From contig JAEZGI010000069.1 of assembly GCA_023416995.1 (NCBI GenBank), positions 4,126 through 68,125 on the forward strand: a DNA stretch of 64,000 bases, read 5' to 3'. Position numbers and translations under genes: made by a program. Below the pieces are notes generated by a model. The model saw nothing but the letters and a program-made list of their open reading frames with translations, did no database searches and had not been told where the DNA came from. The stretch is from Bacteroidota bacterium. GTDB taxonomy: Bacteria; Bacteroidota; Bacteroidia; Chitinophagales; Chitinophagaceae. This document shows, piece by piece, positions 17,152 to 25,876 of this stretch (the stretch's first letter is position 1; each line of letters begins with the position of its first letter).

Positions 17152-18501
17152 TTAGTTGACATTTATATTACCGAGGGCCTGCTGTACATCCAGTTTACTG
17201 GCGAGAACCCCGTACAGAGCATTCAGATATGTTATCTGTGTGGTGCGGAGATCTGTCTCAGCAGTCATCAGGTCGAGATAGGTTTTGATACCTTCATCGT
17301 ATTGAAGTTTGATGGTGTTGTAAACCTCTTGAGACAACTTTACATTGTCTTTAGCTGTATACCAATCATTCAGACTGCTTTTATACGATGCCATTGCCTG
17401 TTCATATTGGGTGTTAATCTGGTTCCTGAGATTGATCACATCCAGGTCAAGGCGTTTTGCTTCAAGCTGTTCGCGACGCAGGTTCTGGATCCGCTTGTTA
17501 CCAGTGAACAATGGCAAACGCATAGAAATCCCTGTGATAGAATTTGGGTATGACTGATCATAGAGCTTTGAAAGTTCATTGTTCTGATAAACAAAATTAT
17601 AATTGATGAATCCTGTCAGCGTCGGAAGAAAATCACGTTTGTAAAAATCAACATTCAACCGCTGGATCTGCTTTTGCGTTTCAAGCTGACGATATTCGAT
17701 GCGTTTTTCATAATCAAGACGCTGTAGCGTATCAATCAGCATCTCACGTTCCATAGACGCACTGTCATATGCAAGAGATAAGGGAGCTTCGGCAGGATAA
17801 CCCATCAACTCTTTTAAGGCTGCATATTTGTATTTCAACAATTCCTGTGTACGTTTCAAATCGGCTTTAGCATTGCTCAGTGTGATTGTGGCGCGTTTGG
17901 CGTCAGTTTTATCTACTATGCCTGCCTCGTACTGGGCCGTCGCATCTTTCAACTGTTTTTCAATCCTGGCAATGTTTTCACGAAGTATGTTTACCTGTTG
18001 TTTATTGGTCAGTATATCATAGTATGCCTTGCTGACATCCACGGTTGCAGCAATCTTATTGCTTTCTATATTCTGGGCGCTTTGCTGCCGCACGTAACGT
18101 TTCGCCTTGGTTGCGGTTAACAGCGTGTTGCTGAACAAAGTCTGATCCGCCTGGAAAAGCGCGTTTGAAGTATTTTTCAAACCGTTTCTCAAAATTTGCG
18201 GTGGCTGGGTAGGGTCGGTAAAGTTTGGTAAGATGATAACCGGCAGTTTGAGATAATGCTGATAATTACCAGTTGCATTTAACTGCGGGTACCAACCTGA
18301 AAGGTTGATCTTTATATCGCGTTCGGCAATTTCCTGGTCAAGCCCCGCCTGCTGAACATAAGGCTGGTTTTTCAATGCGTATTCAACGCATTGCTCGAGC
18401 GTTAAACTGTCGGGAAGCGGTGGTGCGGTTTGAGCCATCACCGCCGGAGCGAGTCCGAGATTAAGCATCAAACAAATAGAAATAGGGAGACTGATTCGCA
18501 T
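17152..18501 (-). CDS. TolC-family outer membrane efflux channel
   Basis: 449 residues from the ATG at 18501. An upstream in-frame ATG at 18564 would add 21 residues with no signal character, while 18501 gives a clean signal peptide ending near APAVMAQ. Two OEP repeats are visible, each with long helical, Gln/Lys/Ala-rich heptad-like stretches (for example around DATAQYEAGIVDKTDAKR and the later YDEGIKTYLDLMTAETDL), the hallmark of TolC. It forms the outer-membrane duct of the RND system. It is the first structural gene after tetR, with an 84-base gap that could hold a separate promoter. Confidence 0.92.
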   Translation of the reverse strand: MRISLPISICLMLNLGLAPAVMAQTAPPLPDSLTLEQCVEYALKNQPYVQQAGLDQEIAERDIKINLSGWYPQLNATGNYQHYLKLPVIILPNFTDPTQPPQILRNGLKNTSNALFQADQTLFSNTLLTATKAKRYVRQQSAQNIESNKIAATVDVSKAYYDILTNKQQVNILRENIARIEKQLKDATAQYEAGIVDKTDAKRATITLSNAKADLKRTQELLKYKYAALKELMGYPAEAPLSLAYDSASMEREMLIDTLQRLDYEKRIEYRQLETQKQIQRLNVDFYKRDFLPTLTGFINYNFVYQNNELSKLYDQSYPNSITGISMRLPLFTGNKRIQNLRREQLEAKRLDLDVINLRNQINTQYEQAMASYKSSLNDWYTAKDNVKLSQEVYNTIKLQYDEGIKTYLDLMTAETDLRTTQITYLNALYGVLASKLDVQQALGNINVN

Positions 18502-18585
18502 ATAATGTACTATAACAATGTTTGAAAAAGATTTAAGATGGCAGCAACGTTCAAAGCTCATCATTTATAAATGAGCGCTTATCCC

Positions 18586-19173
18586 CTAATCTGGTAGTTT
18601 TATTCCGTCCCAGATTATTGAAGCAATTTTTGTAAGATCATCCTCCGAATACTTATGCCTGCCCTCAAGATGAAACTTTGCAGTTGTCATAATGCATCCG
18701 AATACAATGGCAGCAACCAGGTTGTATTCCAGGTCTTTTATATATCCCTCGTCAGTACCCGTTTTGAGAAAGGCTTCAAACTTTTGCCCAAAGGGACTCA
18801 CCGGTTCGCAAACCTGTTGCTTCGCATAAGGCGAGTTGTTATACTGCTGGATAAACGTGAGACTGTGTTTATTGTTTATAAAAAACTGGCATAAGCGGAT
18901 CCAACCTTTAAAAAATCTTTCACGGAAATCAAGGCGCTCAAATTCCTGGCTGAACATTTCATCGGCCATCCGGCTTTTTATCAGGGCGCAAAGTTCGCGG
19001 ATCAAAGAATCCTTACTTTCAAAATAATGATAAATGGTTCCCGCAGCTACTCCGGCGTTTTTCGCTACCTGGCTCATTGGAACCCCATGAAAACCATTCT
19101 CGCCGATTAATTCAAGTACAGCCTGCAGGATAGCTGCTTTTTTGGAAGATGTATCTAATGATTGAACGTTCAT
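18586..19173 (-). CDS. TetR/AcrR-family transcriptional regulator
   Basis: 195 residues from the ATG at 19173; an in-frame ATG at 19266 adds a 31-residue extension not expected for the family. The N-terminal helix-turn-helix is clear (GVPMSQVAKNAGVAAGTIYHYF, here split across residues 32-54), followed by the KDSLI segment usual in TetR proteins. The C-terminal ligand domain is divergent, as expected. It is the first gene of the efflux operon, so it probably represses tolC-acrA-acrB and itself. A perfect 7-bp inverted repeat lies 9 bases upstream of its start and overlaps a TAnnTTTG-like box, fitting autorepression. Confidence 0.88.
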   Translation of the reverse strand: MNVQSLDTSSKKAAILQAVLELIGENGFHGVPMSQVAKNAGVAAGTIYHYFESKDSLIRELCALIKSRMADEMFSQEFERLDFRERFFKGWIRLCQFFINNKHSLTFIQQYNNSPYAKQQVCEPVSPFGQKFEAFLKTGTDEGYIKDLEYNLVAAIVFGCIMTTAKFHLEGRHKYSEDDLTKIASIIWDGIKLPD

Positions 19174-19180
19174 TCGGTTC

Positions 19181-19203
19181 GCAAGGTAGCTAGATTTACC
19201 TTG
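19181..19203 (-). promoter_or_regulatory. Candidate TetR operator overlapping a promoter box
   Basis: CAAGGTA at 19182-19188 and TACCTTG at 19197-19203 form a perfect 7-bp inverted repeat with an 8-base spacer, a size common for TetR operators. Read on the minus strand, the arm next to the gene is part of TACCTTGC (19181-19188), a near match to the Bacteroidota -7 box TAnnTTTG, ending 7 bases before the tetR ATG. Binding there would block transcription. The match is seen in sequence; the operator function is inferred. Confidence 0.5.
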
Positions 19204-19260
19204 GAACTTTACCGGTTTGACAAAAAAATGACAAAGGCGATCGAATTTTGAAAACCGAGG

Positions 19261-19274
19261 ATTCAATATTGAAT
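19261..19274. promoter_or_regulatory. Perfect 14-bp palindrome between tetR and the CE2-like gene
   Basis: The sequence ATTCAATATTGAAT is its own reverse complement and lies in the divergent intergenic region, 88 bases upstream of the tetR start and 41 bases upstream of the CE2-like start. It could be a second operator for the TetR protein or a site controlling the plus-strand gene. It is AT-rich, so chance is possible. Confidence 0.3.
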
Positions 19275-19314
19275 TTACTATCTTGTTCCATCTATTATCT
19301 TGAAATTCACATAC

Positions 19315-20388
19315 ATGTACATCTCGAACGGTTTGAAGTTGCTGTTATCATTGCTGCTGATAAACATATCTTTTACTGCACATTCGCAGGATCGGGTAAA
19401 GATCATTGAAGCTGATCATCCTTATATACAATTGTATGGTCGGGTGGATCGGAGCAACCCAAAACTCCCACGATTCTGGGCACCGGGCACCCAGGTTGTG
19501 ACACGGTTTTCGGGCGGGGATTGTGAGATCTTTTTGAACGACCAGGTAGTGGATGGTGCACACAGTTATATAGAAGTGAAGGTAGACAACATCGAACCCG
19601 TGCGAATTCAGCTCCGGGCAAGGGCCAATCGTATCCAGATCGCAAAGGATCTGCCCGGCGGGGATCATACGGTGATCATCACAAAAAATACTGAAGCGAG
19701 TACAGGATACCTGGAGCTTGTGGGTTTTATCTGTAACAGTTTGCTGCCGCCACCCCCGGTACCCGTAAGAAAAATTGAATTCATCGGTGATGATGTTACC
19801 GCTGGTCGTGGAATTGACGACCGCTTCATGCCCTGCGATAGTGCTGAATGGTTCGACCAAAGCAGTGCGTATCATAGTTACGCAGCCATCACTGCAAGGA
19901 ACTTAAATGCTCAATTGCAGGTTACAGCCGCTTCGGAGATCGGTGTACTTCGGACCGCAGGCGAACCTGGTGGAAATATGCCGGCAGTTTATGATAAATT
20001 GAATCTGCATAAAAATACCGGCGCCTGGGATGCCAAAGGATTTCAACCGCCGGTAGTTACTGTTTATCTTGGGCGCAATGATCCTTTAGAAGATTCTCTT
20101 GCATTTACTAATCAGTACCTGGGTTTTCTGAAGCAGCTGAGGGCAAAACATCCTGCAGCGCAAATAGTAGCCATTTCAGGTAGTGAAGGAAATGGTAAAG
20201 AAGCAAGGTTAAATAATTATGTCAAAGCAGTGGTTGCGGCCGCCGCCCGCGGAGGAGATCAGCGGGTCAAACATCTCAGCTTACAAGGCACCTTCAATAA
20301 AGGTTGCAATAGTCTTCCATCTCTGGAAGAACATATTACCATCGGCGACCAGGTAACAACTTTTATAAAACGCATAATGGCCTGGTAG
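19315..20388 (+). CDS. CE2-like SGNH protein lacking the catalytic serine
   Basis: 357 residues from the ATG at 19315 (a TTG at 19300 is also in frame). Signal peptide to about residue 24. A jelly-roll N-terminal domain (about 35-140) is followed by an SGNH-like domain, the layout of carbohydrate esterase family 2. The nucleophile motif, normally GDS(I/V)T, reads FIGDDVTAG, placing Asp160 where Ser should be. The Asn block is YLGRND (Asn255). The last block reads GCNSLPSLEEH, without the usual His-Pro of D-x-x-HP. The protein therefore looks unable to act as a serine esterase and may be a binding pseudoenzyme or use other chemistry. It is divergent from tetR and upstream of an oxidoreductase and sulfatases. 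Confidence 0.72.
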   Translation: MYISNGLKLLLSLLLINISFTAHSQDRVKIIEADHPYIQLYGRVDRSNPKLPRFWAPGTQVVTRFSGGDCEIFLNDQVVDGAHSYIEVKVDNIEPVRIQLRARANRIQIAKDLPGGDHTVIITKNTEASTGYLELVGFICNSLLPPPPVPVRKIEFIGDDVTAGRGIDDRFMPCDSAEWFDQSSAYHSYAAITARNLNAQLQVTAASEIGVLRTAGEPGGNMPAVYDKLNLHKNTGAWDAKGFQPPVVTVYLGRNDPLEDSLAFTNQYLGFLKQLRAKHPAAQIVAISGSEGNGKEARLNNYVKAVVAAAARGGDQRVKHLSLQGTFNKGCNSLPSLEEHITIGDQVTTFIKRIMAW

Positions 20389-20459
20389 TTACAGCAAGAC
20401 GATTAGATTTTATCTTAACTTCAAACTTTGCCGGTATTAGCCGGCACAAAACGATTGTT

Positions 20460-21764
20460 ATGCAAAAAAAATCAGCCAGTATCAGCCGCCGCAGATTCCT
20501 GGGCCAGGCGGCCATACTATCAGGTGTTGTAATTCTTCCCAGGCATGTATTGGGCGGCAAAGGTTTTATAGCCCCGAGCGATAAAATCACCCTTGGGTTC
20601 ATCGGTACGGGCAGGCAATCTATCGGTCTGGCTAATAACTTCATGAAACTTGAGAATACGCAGTTGGTTGCGGCCTGCGATGTGTACAAACTCAAGCTTA
20701 ACAATTTTATTTCAAAAGCTGATGCATTTTATACAGCGAAAAGCGGCCAGGGCAGTTACAAGGCGATAAAGCCCTTTGAGGATTTCCGTGATCTGCTTGC
20801 AGAGAAGGATATCAACGCAGTGGTTATTGTTACACCCGATCATTGGCACGCTGTTCAGGCTATTCGTGCTGCCGAAGCAGGTAAGGATATATACTGTGAA
20901 AAACCTTTATCACTTACCGTTAAAGAAGGGCGGGCAATGGTTGATGCGACGAGAAAACATAACCGCGTGTTTCAGACGGGAAGTATGCAACGTTCATGGC
21001 AGGAGTTCAGGCAAACGGCTGAACTGATCCGCAATGGTTATATCGGTGACATAAAAACTGTCAAAGTGAGTGTTGGCGGACCCCCATTGCCTTACGACTT
21101 ACCAAAAGAAAACTTGCCTGCAGATCTAAACTGGGATATGTGGCTCGGGCCGAATGAATTCGTGCATTATAACAACCAGCTTGCACCGGCAATTGATGCG
21201 AATATCTGGGCAAGATGGCGCTATTACAAAGGACTTGGTGGTGGAGATTTGACGGATTGGGGCGCACACTTATTTGATATTGTTCAATGGTCACTTGATA
21301 TGGATGACACGGGGCCCGAAGAAATTATTCCGCCAAACGGAAGCGATGTGCCTTATCTTACTTACAAGTATAAAAACGGTATCACAGTAACGCGTGAGGA
21401 TTTTGGTAAGAACCATGCGATCCGTTTTATCGGCACAAATGGTCAACTTGATGTTCAACGCGGTAAGCTTGAAACTTCTGATCCATCGCTGGTTACCAGG
21501 GTAATTGCCAGCAATGAAAAACGCGTGTACAACAGCACCAATCATTACAGCAACTTTATTGAGTCAATTGTAACCAGAAAAAAGCCCGTGTGTGATATAG
21601 AAATAGGTCATCGGTCCGCAACAGTTTGTAATCTTGGAAATATTGCTCTTGAACTGAACCGTCCGCTGAAATGGAATGCAAAAAAAGAACGGTTCAAAGG
21701 AGATAAAGAAGCCGACGGGCTGCTTGGACGTAAGTTGAAATCAGAGTGGGCAATCAAAATGTAA
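20460..21764 (+). CDS. Gfo/Idh/MocA-family oxidoreductase with Tat signal
   Basis: 434 residues. The N-terminus has a twin-arginine signal (SRRRFLGQ, residues 9-16) followed by a hydrophobic stretch, so it is probably exported folded with bound cofactor. The Rossmann motif GFIGTG (46-51), the VTPDHWH segment (125-131) and the conserved CEKPLS (Glu-Lys-Pro at 147-149) identify the family, whose members oxidise or rearrange sugars with tightly held NAD(P). Periplasmic members of this kind are abundant in sugar-degrading Bacteroidota. It overlaps or closely precedes the first sulfatase (its TAA overlaps an ATG at 21764), so it probably works in the same catabolic unit. The substrate is unknown. 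Confidence 0.88.
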   Translation: MQKKSASISRRRFLGQAAILSGVVILPRHVLGGKGFIAPSDKITLGFIGTGRQSIGLANNFMKLENTQLVAACDVYKLKLNNFISKADAFYTAKSGQGSYKAIKPFEDFRDLLAEKDINAVVIVTPDHWHAVQAIRAAEAGKDIYCEKPLSLTVKEGRAMVDATRKHNRVFQTGSMQRSWQEFRQTAELIRNGYIGDIKTVKVSVGGPPLPYDLPKENLPADLNWDMWLGPNEFVHYNNQLAPAIDANIWARWRYYKGLGGGDLTDWGAHLFDIVQWSLDMDDTGPEEIIPPNGSDVPYLTYKYKNGITVTREDFGKNHAIRFIGTNGQLDVQRGKLETSDPSLVTRVIASNEKRVYNSTNHYSNFIESIVTRKKPVCDIEIGHRSATVCNLGNIALELNRPLKWNAKKERFKGDKEADGLLGRKLKSEWAIKM

Positions 21765-21790
21765 TGATAATCTGTCAGGTTTTTGTTAAG

Positions 21791-23197
21791 ATGAAATATG
21801 TTTTGTGGCCGGTGATGGCATTAGTCATCGCATCTACCGGTAATGTATATGCGCAGGATGCGACCCGTTCACCGAACATTGTTCTCATAGTTGCTGATGA
21901 CCTGGGAATCGGTGATCTCGGTTGTTATGGGCAGAAGCTGATTAAAACACCAAATATTGATCAGCTTGCCAGGCAAGGGAAAAAGTTTACACAGTTTTAT
22001 TCCGGAACCTCCGTCTGCGCACCATCAAGGGCTTCGCTCATGACCGGATTGCATACTGGTCACACGGCTATAAGGGGTAATAAGGAGATCCAGCCGGAGG
22101 GGCAATGGCCGCTCCCTGCTTCGGGTTTAACACTCGCAAAGATGTTGAAAAGAGCAGGGTACATCACCGCGAATTTCGGCAAATGGGGACTTGGTTCGGT
22201 TGGCTCAACGGGCGATCCGTTGAACCAGGGGTTTGATTATTTTTATGGCTACAATTGTCAACGACAATCCCATAATTATTACCCATCCCATCTTTGGAGT
22301 CAGCAGCAAAAAATATCACTGGATAACAGTGTTACAAAGCAAATGAATTATGCACCTGAACTGATCCAGGAGCAGGCGCTGAACTTTATTGAAAAAAACA
22401 AATCAAAACCATTTTTTTTATTCCTGGCATATACCCTGCCACACGCAGCTTTACAAACACCTGATGATTCTGTTTTTAATTATTATAAAAGCCAGATCAG
22501 GGAAACTGCTGTTCCCGTCGCCCAATGGAACGGTGTCGGTTATCAGCCACAACCGTATCCGAAAGCAGCTTATGCTACAATGGTAACCCACCTTGATCAA
22601 TACGTGGGGGAGGTAGTGGCCAGGCTGAAGAAGGAAGGTATCTATGAAAACTCCGTGATACTTTTTACGAGTGACAACGGGCCACATAAAGAGGGTGGCA
22701 ATGATCCGGAATTCTTTAACAGTAATGGTATATTCAAAGGTCATAAAAGAGATCTGTATGAAGGCGGTATCAGAGTGCCGATGATCGTTTCGTGGCCGGG
22801 TGTCAGCAAAGCCGGCTCAACCTCGTTATACGTTGGTGCTTTCTGGGATCTGTTACCAACCTTTGCAGAAATAGCGGGAGACAGCCTGGATGTTTACACA
22901 GACGGAATTTCATTTGTGAATGAATTGAAACAAAAACGCCAAAGACCGCACGAGTTTTTATACTGGGAGTTTCATGAAGATGGCGGCAGACAAGCGGTGA
23001 GGATGGATCAGTGGAAAATAGTTCGTCTCAACGTTACAGAGAACCAATATGCACCGATAGCATTGTATGATCTTAGAAAAGATCCGGGCGAAACAAGGGA
23101 CCTTTCCCGCAAATATCCAAACATAGTAACCAGGATGCGTGCGGTCATGGAACAACAACATGTTGAACAGCCAGATTTTCCTTTCCTAAAACAGTAG
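21791..23197 (+). CDS. Exported Cys-type sulfatase (first of two)
   Basis: 468 residues from the ATG at 21791, which gives a good signal peptide (KYVLWPVMALVIA, cleavage near VYAQ). An ATG at 21764 overlapping the upstream stop is an alternative start. The alkaline-phosphatase-superfamily metal site begins with VADDLG, and the sulfatase signature CAPSRASLMTG carries Cys76, the residue converted to formylglycine. GKWGLG and TSDNGPH supply further active-site residues. It hydrolyses sulfate esters of a sugar or glycan in the periplasm. A second sulfatase starts 2 bases after its stop, and a formylglycine-generating enzyme follows, giving a self-contained sulfatase unit. Confidence 0.92.
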   Translation: MKYVLWPVMALVIASTGNVYAQDATRSPNIVLIVADDLGIGDLGCYGQKLIKTPNIDQLARQGKKFTQFYSGTSVCAPSRASLMTGLHTGHTAIRGNKEIQPEGQWPLPASGLTLAKMLKRAGYITANFGKWGLGSVGSTGDPLNQGFDYFYGYNCQRQSHNYYPSHLWSQQQKISLDNSVTKQMNYAPELIQEQALNFIEKNKSKPFFLFLAYTLPHAALQTPDDSVFNYYKSQIRETAVPVAQWNGVGYQPQPYPKAAYATMVTHLDQYVGEVVARLKKEGIYENSVILFTSDNGPHKEGGNDPEFFNSNGIFKGHKRDLYEGGIRVPMIVSWPGVSKAGSTSLYVGAFWDLLPTFAEIAGDSLDVYTDGISFVNELKQKRQRPHEFLYWEFHEDGGRQAVRMDQWKIVRLNVTENQYAPIALYDLRKDPGETRDLSRKYPNIVTRMRAVMEQQHVEQPDFPFLKQ

Positions 23198-23199
23198 TT

Positions 23200-24711
23200 A
23201 TGAGAAATTACAGGATCTGTTTATTGAGTTGCGTTTTGCTTGTGGTGATGATTCCCTCGGTTAATAGCCAGTCATCATCTAAAAAACCTATGAACGTTGT
23301 ATTTATACTGGCCGATGATCACCGGCACGACTTTATGGGATTTATGAACAAGGTGCCCTGGCTGGAAACGCCCAATATGGATCGCATGGCAAAGGAAGGT
23401 GCACATCTTAAAAATGCATTTGTTACAACGGCTTTATGTTCTCCCAGCAGAGCTTCTATCTTAACGGGTCAATATGCACATACACATACGGTAGTAGATA
23501 ACAATGCTCCATTGCCCGACAACCTCCGGTTTTTTCCATCATATCTTCAGAAGAGAGGTTATAAAACCGGGTTCTTTGGCAAATGGCACATGGGCAATAC
23601 TGATGATAAACCGCAGCCCGGTTTTGATCAGTGGGTAAGTTTTAAGGGACAGGGGGTTTATTATGGCGGCACATTCAATGTAAATGGAAAAGAAGAGAAA
23701 CAGGCCGCAACAGTTTATACGACTGATAAACTGACTGATTATGCACTCGACTGGATGAAATCACTAAAGAAGGATCAGCCCTTCTTCACTTACCTGTCTC
23801 ACAAAGGGGTTCACGCCATGTTTGAACCAGCGGCCAGGCACAAGGACCGGTATAAGGACAAGGCAATTGTTTCACCACCTTCAATGTATATAACCGCTAC
23901 TGACAGCAGCCGGAAATATGGCACTATCATGCAGCCTGAAACAAAGGTGAATAAAGAAGATATGCCGGCCTGGGTATCAAGACAAAGATATAGCTGGCAC
24001 GGCGTGGATTATATGTATCATGGCGAGTTTGAATTTGATGTGTTTTACAGGCGATATTGTGAAACATTATTAGCGGTTGATGAAAGTATCGGAAAGGTGA
24101 CGAAGTGGCTGGAAGACAACGGGTTCGCCGAAAACACCCTTGTAATTTATATGGGTGATAATGGATTCTCATTCGGTGAACATGGCCTGATCGATAAACG
24201 CCATGCTTATGAAGAATCGATGCGCGTACCGTTGTTGGCCTGGTCGCCATCACTTATCACAAAAACCAGGGTTATAGATCAAATGATTCTTAACCTGGAT
24301 ATTGCACCAACAATCATGGAACTGGCAGGTATAACCAGGCCGGCACACATGCAGGGCAGATCTTTTCTTCCGCTGCTGAAAGGACAGGAAGTAGCAGGTT
24401 GGCGCGACAAGATCTTTTATGAATATTACTGGGAGTATTCTTTCCCCCAAACTCCTACAATTTTTTCAATCAGAACAGATCGCTATAAATATATCTTCAA
24501 TCACGGGGTATGGGATGCAAATGAGTTGTATGATCTGAAGGAAGATCCTTATGAAATGAATAATCTGATACGCAGTGCGGATCACCAGGCTACCGCTGGG
24601 CTTTTGAAAAAACAATTATGGGATTGGCTCGCTTCCACTAATGGACTGCAGATACCGTTAAAGAAAATTTATAATCGCAGGAACGACCATCTCCACAATG
24701 GATATTATTAA
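23200..24711 (+). CDS. Exported Cys-type sulfatase (second of two)
   Basis: 503 residues with signal peptide (about 1-23). The metal site LADDHRHD, the signature CSPSRASILTG with Cys80 as the formylglycine precursor, GKWHMG and the late MGDNGFSFGEHG are all present. The HRHD variant and the C-terminal YDLKEDPYEMNNL segment are common in the iduronate/heparan-type and related glycan sulfatase groups, but subfamily and substrate cannot be fixed without alignment. It differs enough from the preceding sulfatase (different lengths and active-site surroundings) to suggest a different sulfated position, not a recent duplication. It is 2 bases downstream of the first sulfatase. Confidence 0.92.
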   Translation: MRNYRICLLSCVLLVVMIPSVNSQSSSKKPMNVVFILADDHRHDFMGFMNKVPWLETPNMDRMAKEGAHLKNAFVTTALCSPSRASILTGQYAHTHTVVDNNAPLPDNLRFFPSYLQKRGYKTGFFGKWHMGNTDDKPQPGFDQWVSFKGQGVYYGGTFNVNGKEEKQAATVYTTDKLTDYALDWMKSLKKDQPFFTYLSHKGVHAMFEPAARHKDRYKDKAIVSPPSMYITATDSSRKYGTIMQPETKVNKEDMPAWVSRQRYSWHGVDYMYHGEFEFDVFYRRYCETLLAVDESIGKVTKWLEDNGFAENTLVIYMGDNGFSFGEHGLIDKRHAYEESMRVPLLAWSPSLITKTRVIDQMILNLDIAPTIMELAGITRPAHMQGRSFLPLLKGQEVAGWRDKIFYEYYWEYSFPQTPTIFSIRTDRYKYIFNHGVWDANELYDLKEDPYEMNNLIRSADHQATAGLLKKQLWDWLASTNGLQIPLKKIYNRRNDHLHNGYY

Positions 24712-24730
24712 CCGCGGTAAATTGTTTCTT

Positions 24731-24738
24731 TAAATTCG
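24731..24738 (+). promoter_or_regulatory. Possible -7 box (TAAATTCG) directly before the FGE gene
   Basis: TAAATTCG differs from the Bacteroidota -7 consensus TAnnTTTG at one position and ends 4 bases before the ATG of the formylglycine-generating enzyme. If used, the transcript would be practically leaderless. The preceding sulfatase gene ends only 31 bases upstream of the ATG, so read-through is also possible. Confidence 0.3.
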
Positions 24739-24742
24739 TAGC

Positions 24743-25861
24743 ATGAAAAACGGATTTGCAGCGTTGATTACCCTGCTTTGTTTTTTGGCAGGTTGTGGCG
24801 AACCAGATGCCGTCGAACTTGAACGGCAACGTACTGCTGACAGTCTTGCACTTTGTGCGGCTCCTTTACCTGCGAGGTTTGCGGCCGCAACAGCAACTGA
24901 CAGCATCTCACCCGCACAAACCGCAGCAAGGGATGGAATGGTATGGATACCGGGTGGCAGTTTTGCCATGGGAGCAGCAGACCGGGATGGACGCAAAGAC
25001 GAATACCCGCGACATCAGGTAACCGTTAATGGATTCTGGATGGATGAAACTGAAGTTACCAATCAGCAGTTCGCAGCGTTTGTTGAAGCTACGGGATACA
25101 AAACTACTGCCGAGCGTAAACCTGATTGGGAAGAGCTGAAAAAACAATTGCCTCCGGGCACGCCTAAACCGGCTGACAGTCTGCTGGTCGCTTCTTCACT
25201 TGTATTTTTCGCCTCCGGATCGCCTATCCCGCTTCATGATGCTTCGCAATGGTGGCGATGGACAAATGGGGCTGATTGGCAGCACCCACAGGGTCCGCAA
25301 TCCAATATTAAAGGAAAAGAAAACCACCCGGTGGTTCATATTTCATGGGATGACGCCAATGCCTATGCGAAGTGGGCTGGTAAACGGTTGCCAACCGAAG
25401 CCGAGTGGGAATTTGCGGCCCGTGGCGGGATGAAAGACAAACCTTTCACCTGGGGCGACGAACGGGTAACCGAAGGAAAACAGAAAGCCAATATCTGGCA
25501 GGGCCGTTTCCCTGACGATAACAAACAACTTGATGGATATGCCGGTACCGCACCTGTAAAAACGTTTGTGCCCAACCGCTATGGCCTTTATGATATGGCC
25601 GGTAATGTTTGGGAGTGGTGCAGCGACTGGTATCATGAAGCGTATTATGACACTTTTAATGGTAAAATAAGTGTAAACCCAAAGGGTCCGGCTGCGAGTC
25701 ATGACTCCCAGGAACCTGGTGTGCCAAAACGCGTGGTGCGGGGAGGTTCTTTTTTATGTCATGATTCTTATTGTGCCAGTTACAGGGTATCGGCACGTAT
25801 GAAAACATCACCTGATACAGGTTTGGAACATACCGGTTTCAGATGTGTGAAGGATAACTGA
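24743..25861 (+). CDS. Formylglycine-generating enzyme (SUMF1/FGE family), predicted lipoprotein
   Basis: 372 residues. The N-terminus has a short signal with lipobox LAGC (Cys18), so the enzyme is predicted to be lipid-anchored outside the cytoplasm. The SUMF1 domain runs from about 65 to 370. The C-terminal motif GGSFLCHDSYC holds Cys339 and Cys344, spaced as in catalytic cysteines of genuine copper-dependent FGE, followed by the family end GFRC. This distinguishes it from EgtB- and PvdO-like relatives. It oxidises Cys in C-x-P-x-R to formylglycine and sits right after two Cys-type sulfatases carrying CAPSR and CSPSR. O2 dependence fits the aerobic HemF in this genome. Anchoring outside the cytoplasm is unusual for the bacterial enzyme as generally described. 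Confidence 0.85.
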   Translation: MKNGFAALITLLCFLAGCGEPDAVELERQRTADSLALCAAPLPARFAAATATDSISPAQTAARDGMVWIPGGSFAMGAADRDGRKDEYPRHQVTVNGFWMDETEVTNQQFAAFVEATGYKTTAERKPDWEELKKQLPPGTPKPADSLLVASSLVFFASGSPIPLHDASQWWRWTNGADWQHPQGPQSNIKGKENHPVVHISWDDANAYAKWAGKRLPTEAEWEFAARGGMKDKPFTWGDERVTEGKQKANIWQGRFPDDNKQLDGYAGTAPVKTFVPNRYGLYDMAGNVWEWCSDWYHEAYYDTFNGKISVNPKGPAASHDSQEPGVPKRVVRGGSFLCHDSYCASYRVSARMKTSPDTGLEHTGFRCVKDN

Positions 25862-25876
25862 TAAAACGATAAACTC

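Noticed and set aside
20429..20446. TGCCGG-N6-CCGGCA inverted repeat before the Gfo/Idh/MocA gene as a terminator
   Set aside because: The stem is only 6 bp and no T run follows; it might be a chance dyad or a minor operator.
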